Below the pieces are notes generated by a model. It worked only from the letters and a program-made list of their open reading frames with translations, ran no database searches and had not been told where the DNA came from. Source: Humidesulfovibrio sp. (GTDB lineage: Bacteria > Desulfobacterota > Desulfovibrionia > Desulfovibrionales > Desulfovibrionaceae). From it: a stretch of 64,000 nt of DNA. The stretch covers positions 248,001-312,000 of the forward strand of contig NZ_JAUYFU010000048.1 in NCBI RefSeq assembly GCF_030689645.1, in the 5' to 3' direction. Below, in pieces: positions 32,890-43,272 of this stretch; the first letter of the stretch is position 1, and each line of letters starts with the position of its first letter. The position numbers were made by a program, and so were the translations under genes.

Positions 32890-34218
32890 CTAGCGCTCGT
32901 GCATGGAGCCGCTCAAGGCGTCAACGAAGGGATCCAAAAAATAGCCCATCACTGAACGCTTGCCAATGTGAATACCCACCACAACACGCATTCCAGGGAA
33001 CAAATCATAGCGATTGGACTTGCGGGAGAAGTGGTCGGTGTCTGTCTCCAGCAATACCTTGTAGAAGGTGTTCACCCCGCCCGGCATGTTCTGGGTCACT
33101 GCGTCCGGGCTCACGTGCAGCACCTTGCCCTCGATGTTTCCGAAACGCCGGGCGTCACGTGAGGCCAGCTTGATCACCGCCAGTTGGCCAGGCCGCACGT
33201 AGCCGATGTCCTGAATGGGCAAGTGGGCCTCGACTACGAGCTTGTCTCCAACAGGCACTATCTCCGCCACGGTCATGCCGGGCATCACCACCTCACCCTC
33301 GCTGAAGACAGAAATGCTCTTCACGACGCCGGCCTCCGTGGCCCGAAGCACGGTGCGGTTCTGGCTGTCGCGGAACTTTTTCATGCGCTGTGTGAGTTCG
33401 CCGAGTTCGCGTTGAACCTTCTTGAGATCGTTCTCAACTTCCTCGTTGAAGGTGTTGCGCGCGTGGCCCAACTCCTCCTTGGCTGCGGCAAGGGCGGCGC
33501 TGGCGCGGGAAAGGGCGGCGGAATTCTCCTGAATGGCGCTCTCGGTGTTGTTGCGCTCCTTGATGCGCCCGATGAGTTCGTCTTCCTTGACGAGACGCTC
33601 GCGGATGAGCTCCTCGCTTCGTTGCACCTGGCGGACCACATGGGGCAGATTTCGACGCAGATTCTCCAGGCGCGCGCTTGTCTCGCGGATGTCCTGCTCG
33701 CGCTGGCGCACGCGTTCAGACAAGGTGGCCATGTCGGTTTGCAGTCGCTTGCGGCGAGCCTCAAATAGATTCCTGGCTTGGTCGACGAGCTCCTTGTGCT
33801 TTTCCTCAAGCTCCGGGGTAAAAATGGGTTGAGGCAGCCCCTTGGACTCTGCGTCAAGACGCATGGCCTCAATCTGCAAACTGATGAGACGCACGTCCAG
33901 CTCCTCAGTGGTGGCGTCAGCCGCTGCTGCGTCAAGCACAATCAGCGGCTGGTCCTGCTTCACTGTGTCACCTTCGCGCACCAAGATCTCGCGCACAATT
34001 CCGCCTTCAAGATGCTGAATCTTTTTGACCTTTGTCTGGGGGATCACTTCACCGACAGCCTCGCTGACGATGTCCAGATCCGTGAGCGCGGACCAGGCGA
34101 AGGCAAGCACAAAAAGACAGCAGCACAGGTACAGAAAACGGCGATGCGCAACCAGGGCAACATCCACAGTGCAGGCCCGAGCCTGCGGCCCGAGAACGGA
34201 GGCGATAGGCTCGTCCAT
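32890..34218 (-). CDS. Type I secretion membrane-fusion protein (HlyD family)
   Basis: A 442-residue periplasmic adaptor. It has one N-terminal membrane segment (FLYLCCCLFVLAFAWSAL), the lipoyl-like half IQHLEGGIVREILVREGDTV, and a ~190-residue alpha-helical coiled coil from ~110 to 300. The second half-motif (VLRATEAGVVKSISVFSEGEVV) and the HlyD C-terminal barrel follow. It bridges the inner-membrane ABC protein to the TolC-like pore. The start MDEPIASVLGPQ shares TGATG with the ABC gene stop (one-base overlap), with GGAGG upstream. Confidence 0.92.
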   Translation of the reverse strand: MDEPIASVLGPQARACTVDVALVAHRRFLYLCCCLFVLAFAWSALTDLDIVSEAVGEVIPQTKVKKIQHLEGGIVREILVREGDTVKQDQPLIVLDAAAADATTEELDVRLISLQIEAMRLDAESKGLPQPIFTPELEEKHKELVDQARNLFEARRKRLQTDMATLSERVRQREQDIRETSARLENLRRNLPHVVRQVQRSEELIRERLVKEDELIGRIKERNNTESAIQENSAALSRASAALAAAKEELGHARNTFNEEVENDLKKVQRELGELTQRMKKFRDSQNRTVLRATEAGVVKSISVFSEGEVVMPGMTVAEIVPVGDKLVVEAHLPIQDIGYVRPGQLAVIKLASRDARRFGNIEGKVLHVSPDAVTQNMPGGVNTFYKVLLETDTDHFSRKSNRYDLFPGMRVVVGIHIGKRSVMGYFLDPFVDALSGSMHER

Positions 34219-35906
34219 CAGGCCTCCTCGGCCTTGGGCGCGCGCGCAGGCGCTGGCCCAAAGGCTGGTGTGGGTTTCTCGTTCATATCGAGCACCACGG
34301 ACGCGCCCTTCATGATGTTGGCGTCCGCCGTGGAGACGATGATGGTGAGCCCCGCCTTGGCCAAGGCGTTCAGGATGGCGTAAACGGCCAGGCATCCCTC
34401 GGAATCAAGGCCCTCGGTAGGATCGTCAAAGACCACCAGTTTCCCAGGATTCATGAGCGCACGCGCCAGAGCTATGCGTCTGCGAATGCCAAGAGGCAGC
34501 GCCTTGCCGCCTTCCACCACCGGCATATCCAAACCCTGACGGCTGGTGTCGAGAAAACGGCGCAAGGAGGCGGCGCGCACGGCCTGATTCAGTCGCTCCT
34601 GGCTGGCAGCCCCCTGAGGCTCCGGGTCGGCCAGCACTATGTTCTCGCGGATGGTGGTGTTCAGAAAGGTCGGCTCCTGAGGCAGGTAGAGCACCTGCCT
34701 GCGCCACCAATCCGGGGCCAGTTGGCGCAGGTCCACGCCATCGGCCAGCACCTGCCCCCTACCCGGATCAAGCAGTCCAGCCGCCACCTTGCAGAATGTC
34801 GACTTGCCCGCGCCGTTGAAGCCGGTGACGACAAGCACGGAGCCAGGCGCAAGGACGAAATTCAAAGACTCGAAGAGCGGGCTGGCGCTGCCGGAATAGG
34901 CGAAACCGACGTCGCGGAACTCCAGGCGGCCGGAATACTCCCGCAGAGCCGCTCCAGAAAGGGGTTCAAGGGGCATGGCGTGAAACTCACCCAGGCGCGC
35001 CAAGGCATGCTCACCCCTGCGCGTTGCCTGGTAGGCCTGCAAAAAGCTGCTGCTCATCTGAAGCACTTTGCCAGACAGGATGCTCGCGCCGATGAGCCCG
35101 CCTACGCTCATGTCGCCAGCCACGGCAAGCATGGCTCCAATGGCGTAAATGAACACGCGAAGCAAAACGGTGACTGATTCCAAGCGCATGCGGCTCTTGA
35201 GCTGCCGCCTGTCCATAAGCTCCTTAAGTTGCGAAAGCGCCTCCACCTGCTTGCGCCAACTGCGTCGAAGAAACTCACCTCCCAGAAAGGCCCGGACGGT
35301 TTCTGCACCGGTGACGGCGGAACTGAGAAGGTTGCGATGCGCCTGATTCTCCTGCTGATACTTGAGGCCGTCCGCCTCCCCCTTGCGAAGCCCAACCAGG
35401 GTGAAGACTGCGGTGAAGCAAATGGCCACAAAAGTCAGCACCATGAGCCAGGGATGAATGAGGGCTATGGCAAGAAGAAAGATAATCATGAAGGGCGCGT
35501 CAAGAACAGCGGAGACGTTGGTGGCGTCGAAAGAGCCTTGTACCTGTTGCAAGGCTCCGAGCATCTCCTGGTGCCGCCCGGCTGGCAGGCGGTACAGGTC
35601 GCTGAGGCGTGTGCGCGCGAGGGCCCCCAGGGTCCGTTCGCCCAGTTCCTCGTCTGGCCCCTGGCTTACCACGCCGGCAAGGCGGCTTCGCACCTCGCCA
35701 AAGGCGAAGCCCAAGGCGGCCGCGATGAGAACGCCCGTGGTGAGTGTGTACAAGGTGCCGTCGAACCCGTAGCCCACGTAGCGGTTGAGCACCAGGATGA
35801 CATAAATCGAAGAGGCCAGAGACATGAGGTTGGACAAGAAAGAGGCGGCCAGGATCTCCCAGGCGATGCGGGGGCACAGAGACAGGCGGCGGAGGAGTTC
35901 CTTCAT
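34218..35906 (-). CDS. Type I secretion ABC exporter with degenerate ATPase motifs
   Basis: A 562-residue half-transporter: six-helix membrane domain to ~290, then a nucleotide-binding domain, with no N-terminal peptidase domain. Walker A is normal (GFNGAGKST) and the Q-loop is present (LYLPQEPTF). The signature reads LPLGIRRRIAL instead of LSGGQ, Walker B reads LVVFDDPTEGLD (Asp in place of the catalytic Glu), and the switch position reads IIVSTADAN with no His. These are normally essential for hydrolysis. It lies 66 bases after the TolC-like gene and overlaps the HlyD gene. No secreted RTX-type substrate is in the window. Confidence 0.9.
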   Translation of the reverse strand: MKELLRRLSLCPRIAWEILAASFLSNLMSLASSIYVILVLNRYVGYGFDGTLYTLTTGVLIAAALGFAFGEVRSRLAGVVSQGPDEELGERTLGALARTRLSDLYRLPAGRHQEMLGALQQVQGSFDATNVSAVLDAPFMIIFLLAIALIHPWLMVLTFVAICFTAVFTLVGLRKGEADGLKYQQENQAHRNLLSSAVTGAETVRAFLGGEFLRRSWRKQVEALSQLKELMDRRQLKSRMRLESVTVLLRVFIYAIGAMLAVAGDMSVGGLIGASILSGKVLQMSSSFLQAYQATRRGEHALARLGEFHAMPLEPLSGAALREYSGRLEFRDVGFAYSGSASPLFESLNFVLAPGSVLVVTGFNGAGKSTFCKVAAGLLDPGRGQVLADGVDLRQLAPDWWRRQVLYLPQEPTFLNTTIRENIVLADPEPQGAASQERLNQAVRAASLRRFLDTSRQGLDMPVVEGGKALPLGIRRRIALARALMNPGKLVVFDDPTEGLDSEGCLAVYAILNALAKAGLTIIVSTADANIMKGASVVLDMNEKPTPAFGPAPARAPKAEEA

Positions 35907-35972
35907 GGGCGACCCAAGCCAACCGGCGCGAAAGAGGCGGACCTATGCGGCTGGCGCGGCGGCTGGCCGAGC

Positions 35973-37337
35973 CTAGTTCTCGACAACTTCCGGGCGCAGC
36001 TGGCCCATCTGATAGAACAGGGTGTACGAGGCGCTGATGAGGTCGATATCAGCCGTGACCTTAGAGCTGGTGGCCGAGATGTAGTCTCGCTCGCCCACAA
36101 GGATGTCCAGCAGGTTCACCTCTCCGCCAAGGGCTTTCTTCTTCTTGATGAGCTCAAGAAACGACCAGGTGATGTTGGCCTGATTGTCGTACAAGGCGAC
36201 AGTGCGGGTGAGGGTCGTCATGTCGTTCCAAGCGTTGCGGACGCGCTCTTCGACTGTGCGGCGGCGGTCAAGCATGGTCTTTCGCACGGCGACGATGTCG
36301 CTCTTGGCGGCGCGCGTGGCTTCTACGTCTCGGAACCCCTGGAAAAGATTATAGGTAACCTGCAGCCCGGCGCGGCCTTCGGTGCGCACGCTGGTTTCGC
36401 CGGAATCATTCTCCTTGCGCATGGCCTCGGCCACGGCCTCGAACTTCGGGAACATGGCAGACTCGCGCACGGCAAGTTCGCCCTGGCGGGAGGCGATGGA
36501 ATACTGGAGCTCAATGAGAGTGGGGTTGGCGTCGAGGGCAAGCTCGACTGCGCCATCAAGGGTTTGCGGCATTTGAGTCTTGGGCATTCCCGGAAGCAGC
36601 AGGGAGTCGATCTGAGCATCGCTTATGTCGAACTGGAACACGGCGCGATAATTGTTGCGAGCGCTGACCATGCCGCGCTCAACGTTCACGCGGTGCGCTT
36701 GCGCACCAGCGAGCTGGGCCTTGATCTGAAGCTCTTCATAAGACAACCCGACGCCGCGCTCAACCAATGCTTCCTGCATGCCGGAGAGGCGCTTGATGTT
36801 GTCCTCGGAGCGGATGGCGTAGCGCAGCATTTCACGGGCGCGTATGAGGCCAAGATAGGCGCTGACGCCCTGCATGGAGACTTCCTGGCGCATCTGTTCG
36901 AGCTTGGCCTTGGTCTCCTCTCGCGCTCCCTTGGCCTGTGCGATGGTGCCGCTGGCTCCGCCAAAATCGTAGATAAGCTGATTGGCCGACAACGTTTCAA
37001 CGTTGCGGTTCATGCCGGTGCCTTTGGTGCCGTCGGAGTGGTTGATATCCTCACGCCCGCCGTCAATCTGGGCATTCAAGCGAGGATACCAGACGCCCTT
37101 GGCCCGCTGCTCCATGTGCTCGGCGGACTTGAGAGAGGCCTCCGCAGCCTTGATGCGATCATGGATCTGCATGAGGTGGCCGATGGATTCCTTCAGTGTG
37201 ACAGGGATCTCGGCTGTGGATTTGGCGGTAAGTGCTTGGTTCTCCTCTGCGCAGAGGGCACCCGAAGAGCCGACCAGCACAAGCAGTGCTGCCAGCACCA
37301 GAAAAACTGGATTTTTGCGGCTGCGTAATCTATGCAA
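35973..37337 (-). CDS. TolC-family outer membrane channel protein
   Basis: A 454-residue protein with a signal peptide (hydrophobic VFLVLAALLVLVGSSG, cleavage near ALCA) and the duplicated helical layout of TolC (KVAESAL-like AAEASLKSAE, QLIYDFGGASG, then the second-half NLFQGFRDVEATRAAK). The C-terminal NLLDILVGERDYISA matches the conserved motif of type I secretion TolC proteins. It is the first gene of TolC-ABC-HlyD, which together would span both membranes. AGGAAAGG lies ~11 bases before the ATG. Confidence 0.93.
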   Translation of the reverse strand: MHRLRSRKNPVFLVLAALLVLVGSSGALCAEENQALTAKSTAEIPVTLKESIGHLMQIHDRIKAAEASLKSAEHMEQRAKGVWYPRLNAQIDGGREDINHSDGTKGTGMNRNVETLSANQLIYDFGGASGTIAQAKGAREETKAKLEQMRQEVSMQGVSAYLGLIRAREMLRYAIRSEDNIKRLSGMQEALVERGVGLSYEELQIKAQLAGAQAHRVNVERGMVSARNNYRAVFQFDISDAQIDSLLLPGMPKTQMPQTLDGAVELALDANPTLIELQYSIASRQGELAVRESAMFPKFEAVAEAMRKENDSGETSVRTEGRAGLQVTYNLFQGFRDVEATRAAKSDIVAVRKTMLDRRRTVEERVRNAWNDMTTLTRTVALYDNQANITWSFLELIKKKKALGGEVNLLDILVGERDYISATSSKVTADIDLISASYTLFYQMGQLRPEVVEN

Positions 37338-37479
37338 ATTCGTACCTTTCCTGTATCGATTGCCTGTGACCCCAAAGCCCGACTGGACAAGACCTCGGGA
37401 CTATCATGCTCAGTTAGCGAGATCGCTACACTACGCACAGCCGATTTGCAAGAGGATGCCCCAGTAATTCTGATAGTTC

Positions 37480-37508
37480 CTGACACAAAAATCACTGTAG
37501 TCTACCAT
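37480..37508 (+). promoter_or_regulatory. Candidate promoter of the adenylate cyclase gene
   Basis: CTGACA (37480-37485), 17 bases, then TACCAT (37503-37508). The predicted leader is only ~15 bases and contains the GGGAGG ribosome site. Confidence 0.5.
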
Positions 37509-37528
37509 TTTTTTGCGAGGGAGGCCCC

Positions 37529-39751
37529 ATGCTGGGCAAGCTCAAAAAGTTCTTTAAAGGCGACAAATTTCTGCTTCTGGCCACAGGGCTATGCACATCT
37601 TTTCTGATGGTCGTGCTCTACGTACTACAACCGCAGATCTTGCGTTTCCTCGACTACAAGATTTACGATCAGCACCTCCGCCGCAACCACTCTGAAAAAA
37701 CCTCCGGCATCCCCGTCATTGTTGACATCGACGAGAAAAGTCTGGCCGCACTGGGCCAGTGGCCCTGGCCTCGCTATCGCGTTGCGCTGCTGCTTGAGAA
37801 GATCCGGCTGGCAGGAGCGCTGGCCGTGGGCATGGACGTAGTGCTGGCGGAGCCGGACCGCACCTCCCCGGCGCTGCTCAAAAAGCAAATCAAAAATGAG
37901 CTTATGGTCGACGTTACCTTCCAAGGACTGCCCCCGGCTCTTGAGGACAACGACGCGCTCCTGGCCAACGTGCTTCAGGGCAAACCATACGTGTTGGGGT
38001 TCTACTTCTCATTCTCCAAGGCCGAGGCCGACCAGCAAAAACAGGTCGGCGATTGCTTCATCAAGCCCGGGCAGGTGTCCGTGCTCTCCGCACCTGGCGC
38101 CCTGCCGCCAGAGCAAGCTCTGCACTCGGCTTACGGAGCAGTATGCCCCCTGCCGGTGCTGGCCGAGGCGGCCACCGCCACCGGCTTCTTCAACGCCACG
38201 CCAGACGCGGACGGAATCCTGCGCCGAGTAGCCCTGCTCATCAACTATAACGGGCAAATCTATCCCAGCTTGGCCTTGTCCACACTGATGCAGGCAACAG
38301 GCGACCCAAGTGTCCTGCTCAAGATCGACACCCAGGGCACGGAATCCTTGCGCTACAGCGAGGCGGTCATCCCGGTGGACCGCGCCGGTCAGATGCTGGT
38401 GAACTATCGCGGCGGCGGCGGCATGTTCCCGTACGTCAGCGCCGTGGACATCATGGAAGGAAAGGTTGATCCGGCGCTCCTGAGCGGCAAAATTGCCTTT
38501 ATCGGAACCTCGGCTGCCGGCCTCAAGGATCTGCGCGCCACCCCCTTCACCGCTGTGTACCCGGGCGTGGAGACCCACGCCACCATCGTTGACAACATCC
38601 TGACCCAGGACTTCATCTCCATCCCGGACTACGCCCCTGCCGTCGAACTGACGGCGACGCTATTGGCGGGCATCCTCATCACCCTGCTCGTAACATGGGC
38701 CAAAGCGGTTTGGATCATCGTGCCCCTGGTTGGCATGGCCCTTGGCATGTGGGAAGGCACCTCCTACATGATGTCCAATCTGCGCGTGTACATTTCGCCG
38801 CTTTACTCCTACCTCATCCTGGCCGCCAACTTCGCCCTGCTCACGCTGATAAAGTTCTGGCGGGAGGAGAAACAAAGGAAGTTCATCCACGGCGCCTTCT
38901 CGCACTATCTGGCGCCTGCGGTCATCAAGCAGATCTATGACTCCCCGGAGTCCTTGAGCCTGCAAGGCCAGGAGAAGGAAGTCACTGTCATGTTCTCCGA
39001 CGTGCGCAGCTTCACCACCATGTCTGAAAAACTCACCCCGACCCAGGTGACCGACCTGTTGCACGACTACCTGACGCCCATGACCCGCGTGATAACTGAG
39101 AACATGGGCACACTCGACAAGTTCATCGGCGACGCCATCATGGCTTTCTGGAATGCGCCCCTTGACGTGCCTGAACATCAGAAAAAGGCCGTCTCCTCGG
39201 CCTTGCAGATGTTCGAGCACCTGAAAACCCTGAACGTGGGCTTCCAGGAGAAGTTCGGGCTGACCATCAAAATCGGCGTGGGCCTGCACTGCGGGCGCGT
39301 GCGCGTGGGCAACATGGGTTCGGCCGACCTGTTCGACTACACGCTCATCGGCGACAACGTGAACCTGACATCGCGCCTGGAGAGCCTGACCAAATATTAC
39401 GGCCAGATCCTGCTGGTCAGCGAGGCCATGGTCGAGGCCTGCGGCGATGCTTACAGCTACCTGGAGATGGACTGCGTGCGCGTGAAGGGCAAAAACAAGC
39501 CCATCACAATCTACACAGCCATGACGCACGAACAGGCGACGGAGCGCGCCCAGGAGATATTCAGTCACAATGAAGCCCTGACGCTTTACAAGGCCATGCG
39601 TTTCGCCGAGGCCGAAACAGCGTTCAAAGACCTGCAAAGCCTCACCGGGAACGAGGCGCTCTATTCCATGTACGCCGAGCGCTGCCAAACCCTCTTGGAT
39701 CACCCGCCTGCGGCGGACTGGGACGGAGTGTACACACACACCAGCAAATAG
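37529..39751 (+). CDS. CHASE2-domain class III adenylate cyclase
   Basis: A 740-residue membrane signalling protein. An N-terminal membrane helix is followed by a large periplasmic CHASE2 sensor (~45-370, VIVDIDEKSLAALGQWPWPR). Three more membrane helices lie at ~375-445, then a cyclase domain (~485-665). Catalytic elements are complete: FSDVRSFT (metal Asp), DKFIGDAIMAF (Lys and second Asp), DYTLIGDNVNLTSRLES (Asp, Asn, Arg). The Lys/Asp pair predicts ATP rather than GTP as substrate. The C-terminal ~75 residues are an extra helical region. GGGAGG precedes the ATG by 4 bases. Confidence 0.93.
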   Translation: MLGKLKKFFKGDKFLLLATGLCTSFLMVVLYVLQPQILRFLDYKIYDQHLRRNHSEKTSGIPVIVDIDEKSLAALGQWPWPRYRVALLLEKIRLAGALAVGMDVVLAEPDRTSPALLKKQIKNELMVDVTFQGLPPALEDNDALLANVLQGKPYVLGFYFSFSKAEADQQKQVGDCFIKPGQVSVLSAPGALPPEQALHSAYGAVCPLPVLAEAATATGFFNATPDADGILRRVALLINYNGQIYPSLALSTLMQATGDPSVLLKIDTQGTESLRYSEAVIPVDRAGQMLVNYRGGGGMFPYVSAVDIMEGKVDPALLSGKIAFIGTSAAGLKDLRATPFTAVYPGVETHATIVDNILTQDFISIPDYAPAVELTATLLAGILITLLVTWAKAVWIIVPLVGMALGMWEGTSYMMSNLRVYISPLYSYLILAANFALLTLIKFWREEKQRKFIHGAFSHYLAPAVIKQIYDSPESLSLQGQEKEVTVMFSDVRSFTTMSEKLTPTQVTDLLHDYLTPMTRVITENMGTLDKFIGDAIMAFWNAPLDVPEHQKKAVSSALQMFEHLKTLNVGFQEKFGLTIKIGVGLHCGRVRVGNMGSADLFDYTLIGDNVNLTSRLESLTKYYGQILLVSEAMVEACGDAYSYLEMDCVRVKGKNKPITIYTAMTHEQATERAQEIFSHNEALTLYKAMRFAEAETAFKDLQSLTGNEALYSMYAERCQTLLDHPPAADWDGVYTHTSK

Positions 39752-39762
39752 CCGGAATGGCT

Positions 39763-39814
39763 GCCGCAGCCCCTCCAGACCTGGCCCGGCTAATCCGGGA
39801 GGATGGGCTGCGGC
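39763..39814. other. Stem-loop in the cyclase-ileS intergenic region
   Basis: A perfect 10-bp stem GCCGCAGCCC/GGGCTGCGGC encloses ~32 bases that contain a second hairpin (CCGG/CCGG). No T-run follows, so it is not a clear terminator. It lies ~100 bases before ileS and could be part of its leader. No T-box features are seen. Confidence 0.4.
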
Positions 39815-39912
39815 TTGACTTCCAGGCCATGTTGTTCCAAGTTACTCCGTTCCATGAACCGGCGTGCAGGCGCCTCTAATGCCGCGCGCTAAGAGTAAGG
39901 ACAAAACAAGAA

Positions 39913-42744
39913 ATGAGCGACTACAAGCAGACCCTCAAGCTGCCCCAGACCGGCTTCCCCATGAAGGCCAACCTGAAGCAGAAAGAGCCGGAAATCCTCA
40001 AGTTCTGGGCGCAGATCGACGCCTACGGCGCGATGGTGGCGGCCAACGAGGGCAATAAGACATACGTCCTGCACGACGGCCCGCCCTACGCCAACGGCAA
40101 CATTCACATGGGCACGGCCATGAACAAGACCCTAAAGGACATCGTAGTCAAGTCGCGCAACATGAGCGGCCGCCAGGCCCAGTATGTGCCCGGCTGGGAC
40201 TGCCACGGCCTGCCCATTGAGCACAAGGTCGAGACCGAGCTCAAAAAAAAGAAGAAGGAGCTGCCCGCCGTCACTGTGCGCAAGCTCTGCCGCGATTACG
40301 CCCTGAAATTTCTCGACATCCAGCGCAACGAATTCAAGCGCCTGGGTGTCCTGGCCACATGGGACAAGCCTTACATGACCCTCGACCCCAAGTACGAGGC
40401 CGCCACGGCGCGCGAACTTGGCAACTTCATGGACAAGGGCTCGGTGATCCGCGGCAAGAAGCCTATCTACTGGTGCTGCTCGTGCCACACCGCCCTGGCC
40501 GAGGCCGAAGTCGAATACGCCGACCATTCCTCGCCGTCCATCTTCGTGCGCTTCCCGCTCACGGACAAGCGCGTGCAGGCCTTGTTGCCAGCCGGGGCCA
40601 AATACGACCCGGCCAAGACCTTTGTGGCCATCTGGACCACCACTCCCTGGACTTTGCCCGACAACATGGGCGTGTGCGTGCATCCGGAGTTCGATTACGT
40701 CTTTGCCGAGGCGAATGGCTGTCTGTACCTGGTGGCAGAGCGGCTGCTCGCCCCCTGCGCCGAGATCTTCGGCTGGGATTCGCCCAAAGTCGTTGCGCGC
40801 GTGCCCGGTGCGAAGCTTGAGGGCCTTGAGGCTTGCCACCCCTTCTACAAGCGCAAGTCGCCCATCATCCTGGGCGACCACGTGACCCTGGACGCGGGCA
40901 CGGGCTGCGTCCACACCGCCCCCGGCCATGGCCGCGAGGACTACGAAGTGGGCATGAAGTACGGCCTGGAGGTTTACTCCCCCCTCGACGACGCGGGCCG
41001 CTTCCTGACCGACGTGGAGTTCTTCGCAGGGCTCACCGTGTTTGAGGCCAATCCCAAGGTCATCGAAAAGCTCAAGCAGGTGGGCAACCTGCTGGCCCAG
41101 GAGAAGATCAGCCACTCCTACCCGCACTGCTGGCGCTGCAAAGAGCCGGTGATCTTCCGCGCCACCACCCAGTGGTTCATCTCCATGGAGGCCAACGACC
41201 TGCGCAAAAATGCGCTCAAGGCAATCCACGAGACCGTGCGCTGGATTCCCGCCTGGGGCGAGGAGCGCATCGGCAACATGATTGAGAACCGCCCGGACTG
41301 GTGCATCTCGCGCCAGCGCAACTGGGGCGTGCCCATCGTGGCCCTCATCTGCGAGGACTGCGACGAAGCCTATTTCGAAACAGCCTGGGTCATGGGCGTT
41401 GTAGACAAGTTCGCCCAGCATGCCACGGGCTGCGACTACTGGTTTGAAGCGCCCATAGAGGACATCGTGCCCGCAGGGCTCAAGTGCCCCAAGTGCGGCC
41501 GCGATCACTGGCGGCGTGAAACCGACATCCTGGACGTCTGGTTCGATTCCGGCACCAGCTTCGCCGCCGTGCTTGAGCAGCGCCCGGAGCTTTCCTGCCC
41601 GGCCGACCTGTACCTTGAAGGTTCGGACCAGCATCGCGGTTGGTTCCACAGCTCACTGCTGGCCAGCATGGGCACGCGCGGCGTGCCGCCCTACAAGACC
41701 GTGCTCACGCACGGCTACGTGGTGGACGGCGAAGGCCGCAAGATGTCCAAGTCCATCGGCAACGTCATCGCGCCTCAGGAGATCATCGACAAGTACGGCG
41801 CCGAAATCCTGCGCATGTGGGTTGCCGCCGTGAACTACCAGGAAGATGTACGCATCTCCGACGAGATCCTGAACCGCTTGGTGGACGCCTATCGCCGTAT
41901 CCGCAACACAGTGCGCTTCATCATGGGCAATCTGGCCGACTTCGACCCGGCCAAGGACGCCGTGGCCCCGGAGGCCATGTTGCCCCTTGACCGCTTCGCA
42001 CTCGATCTGGTTGAGCGCCGCCACAAGACCATTCAGCAGGCCTACGAGGACTTCGAGTTCCACAAGGTCTACCATACGCTGCACAACCTGTGCACCACGG
42101 ACCTCTCGGCCTTCTACCTCGACATCATCAAGGACCGCCTGTACGTGTGCTCCGGCCTTGAGCGCCGCTCCGCCCAGACCGTGCTCTGGCGGGCCCTGCT
42201 CATCCTCCTGAACGACATGGCCCCGGTCATGAGCTTCACGGCTGAGGAGGCCTTCCAGACCCTGCCCGAAACGCAGCGCCCCGGCGGATCCAGCGTGTTC
42301 ACCATGCGCCTGCCCGAGGCCGCACCGGCCCTTTCCGACGCGCGCCGACAGGGCTTTGAGCTTCTGCTGGCCGTTCGCGGCGAAGTGACCAAGGCCATCG
42401 AGCCCATGCGCAAGGCCGGAGAAATCGGCCACTCCCTGGAGACGGAGATCACCCTCTTCGCCGAACCAGAGTTCAGCAAGCTTGTGCTGGATGAGCTTGG
42501 CGAAGAAGGCGGCAAGGAGTTCTTCATCATCTCCAAGCTTGCGCTGATGCCTTTTGACGCGGCCCCGGACAACGCAATCTCCGCAGACGCGGCCACGCCG
42601 GTCAAGATTGCGGTGACCAAGGCCAACGGCGCCAAGTGCCAGCGCTGCTGGCGCTACGACGAGAAGCTCGGCTCCAATGCCGAGCACCCGGAAATCTGCC
42701 CGCGCTGCACCACCGTGGTGCAGGCGCTTGTACTGGGGAGCTAA
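39913..42744 (+). CDS. ileS: Isoleucyl-tRNA synthetase
   Basis: A 943-residue class I synthetase charging tRNA-Ile. The HIGH motif is IHMG ([12 protein letters not shown]) near residue 62, KMSKS is exact ([10 protein letters not shown]) near 611, and the WDCHGLPIE motif and CP1 editing region ([10 protein letters not shown]) are present. A C-terminal zinc site (CQRCWRY and CPRC) ends the protein. The length is typical of the bacterial type with C-terminal zinc. It is directly followed by lspA with no spacer, a conserved pair. Confidence 0.97.
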   Translation: MSDYKQTLKLPQTGFPMKANLKQKEPEILKFWAQIDAYGAMVAANEGNKTYVLHDGPPYANGNIHMGTAMNKTLKDIVVKSRNMSGRQAQYVPGWDCHGLPIEHKVETELKKKKKELPAVTVRKLCRDYALKFLDIQRNEFKRLGVLATWDKPYMTLDPKYEAATARELGNFMDKGSVIRGKKPIYWCCSCHTALAEAEVEYADHSSPSIFVRFPLTDKRVQALLPAGAKYDPAKTFVAIWTTTPWTLPDNMGVCVHPEFDYVFAEANGCLYLVAERLLAPCAEIFGWDSPKVVARVPGAKLEGLEACHPFYKRKSPIILGDHVTLDAGTGCVHTAPGHGREDYEVGMKYGLEVYSPLDDAGRFLTDVEFFAGLTVFEANPKVIEKLKQVGNLLAQEKISHSYPHCWRCKEPVIFRATTQWFISMEANDLRKNALKAIHETVRWIPAWGEERIGNMIENRPDWCISRQRNWGVPIVALICEDCDEAYFETAWVMGVVDKFAQHATGCDYWFEAPIEDIVPAGLKCPKCGRDHWRRETDILDVWFDSGTSFAAVLEQRPELSCPADLYLEGSDQHRGWFHSSLLASMGTRGVPPYKTVLTHGYVVDGEGRKMSKSIGNVIAPQEIIDKYGAEILRMWVAAVNYQEDVRISDEILNRLVDAYRRIRNTVRFIMGNLADFDPAKDAVAPEAMLPLDRFALDLVERRHKTIQQAYEDFEFHKVYHTLHNLCTTDLSAFYLDIIKDRLYVCSGLERRSAQTVLWRALLILLNDMAPVMSFTAEEAFQTLPETQRPGGSSVFTMRLPEAAPALSDARRQGFELLLAVRGEVTKAIEPMRKAGEIGHSLETEITLFAEPEFSKLVLDELGEEGGKEFFIISKLALMPFDAAPDNAISADAATPVKIAVTKANGAKCQRCWRYDEKLGSNAEHPEICPRCTTVVQALVLGS

Positions 42745-43251
42745 ATGGACTCGCGCCTGAAGACGGCGGCAATCCTGGCCGCCAGCATCATCATTCCAGA
42801 CCAGATCACCAAGGCGGTGATCCAGCAGAAGTACGTCCTGTGGGACACAGACCCCGTGATTCCCGGATTCTTCAATCTGGTGCACGTGCTGAACAAAGGC
42901 GCGGCCTTCGGCTTTTTGAACCAGCCCGACACCAACTGGCAGATCTGGTTCTTCGTGGCCGTGACCATCTTCGCGGTGGGCTTCATCTACTACCTGCTCA
43001 CCACGGCTGACCACGGGGACAGATTCTTCATCTGGGGTCTTGGGCTTGTGCTTGGCGGAGCGCTGGGCAACCTCATCGATCGCGTCCGCTTCGGCTTCGT
43101 CGTGGACTTCCTTGATTTCCATATCGGCGAATATCACTGGCCAGCGTTCAACGTTGCGGACATCGCCATTACCTGCGGAGCCTTCAGCGTTATCATCTCC
43201 ATGTACATGAAGAATCAAAGCGATAAAAAATCGCCGACGCAAAGCGCCTAA
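42745..43251 (+). CDS. lspA: Lipoprotein signal peptidase
   Basis: A 168-residue inner-membrane aspartic peptidase that cleaves prolipoprotein signal peptides after lipidation. It has four membrane segments and the two catalytic Asp motifs GALGNLIDRVR and PAFNVADIAI. The NKGAAFGFL motif is near residue 50. The ATG directly abuts the ileS stop, with GGGGAG as its ribosome site. It would process the CpoB-like, SodC and YnbE/YdbL-like lipoproteins encoded nearby. Confidence 0.96.
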   Translation: MDSRLKTAAILAASIIIPDQITKAVIQQKYVLWDTDPVIPGFFNLVHVLNKGAAFGFLNQPDTNWQIWFFVAVTIFAVGFIYYLLTTADHGDRFFIWGLGLVLGGALGNLIDRVRFGFVVDFLDFHIGEYHWPAFNVADIAITCGAFSVIISMYMKNQSDKKSPTQSA

Positions 43252-43272
43252 AGGCCGAAGGAGCACACGAAC

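Noticed and set aside
34219-34395. N-terminal extension of the HlyD frame
   Set aside because: It lies inside the ABC gene and lacks coding character; the TGATG junction marks the true start.
35229-37328. 699-codon plus-strand frame
   Set aside because: Antisense to the TolC and ABC exporter genes, no ribosome site or recognisable motif.
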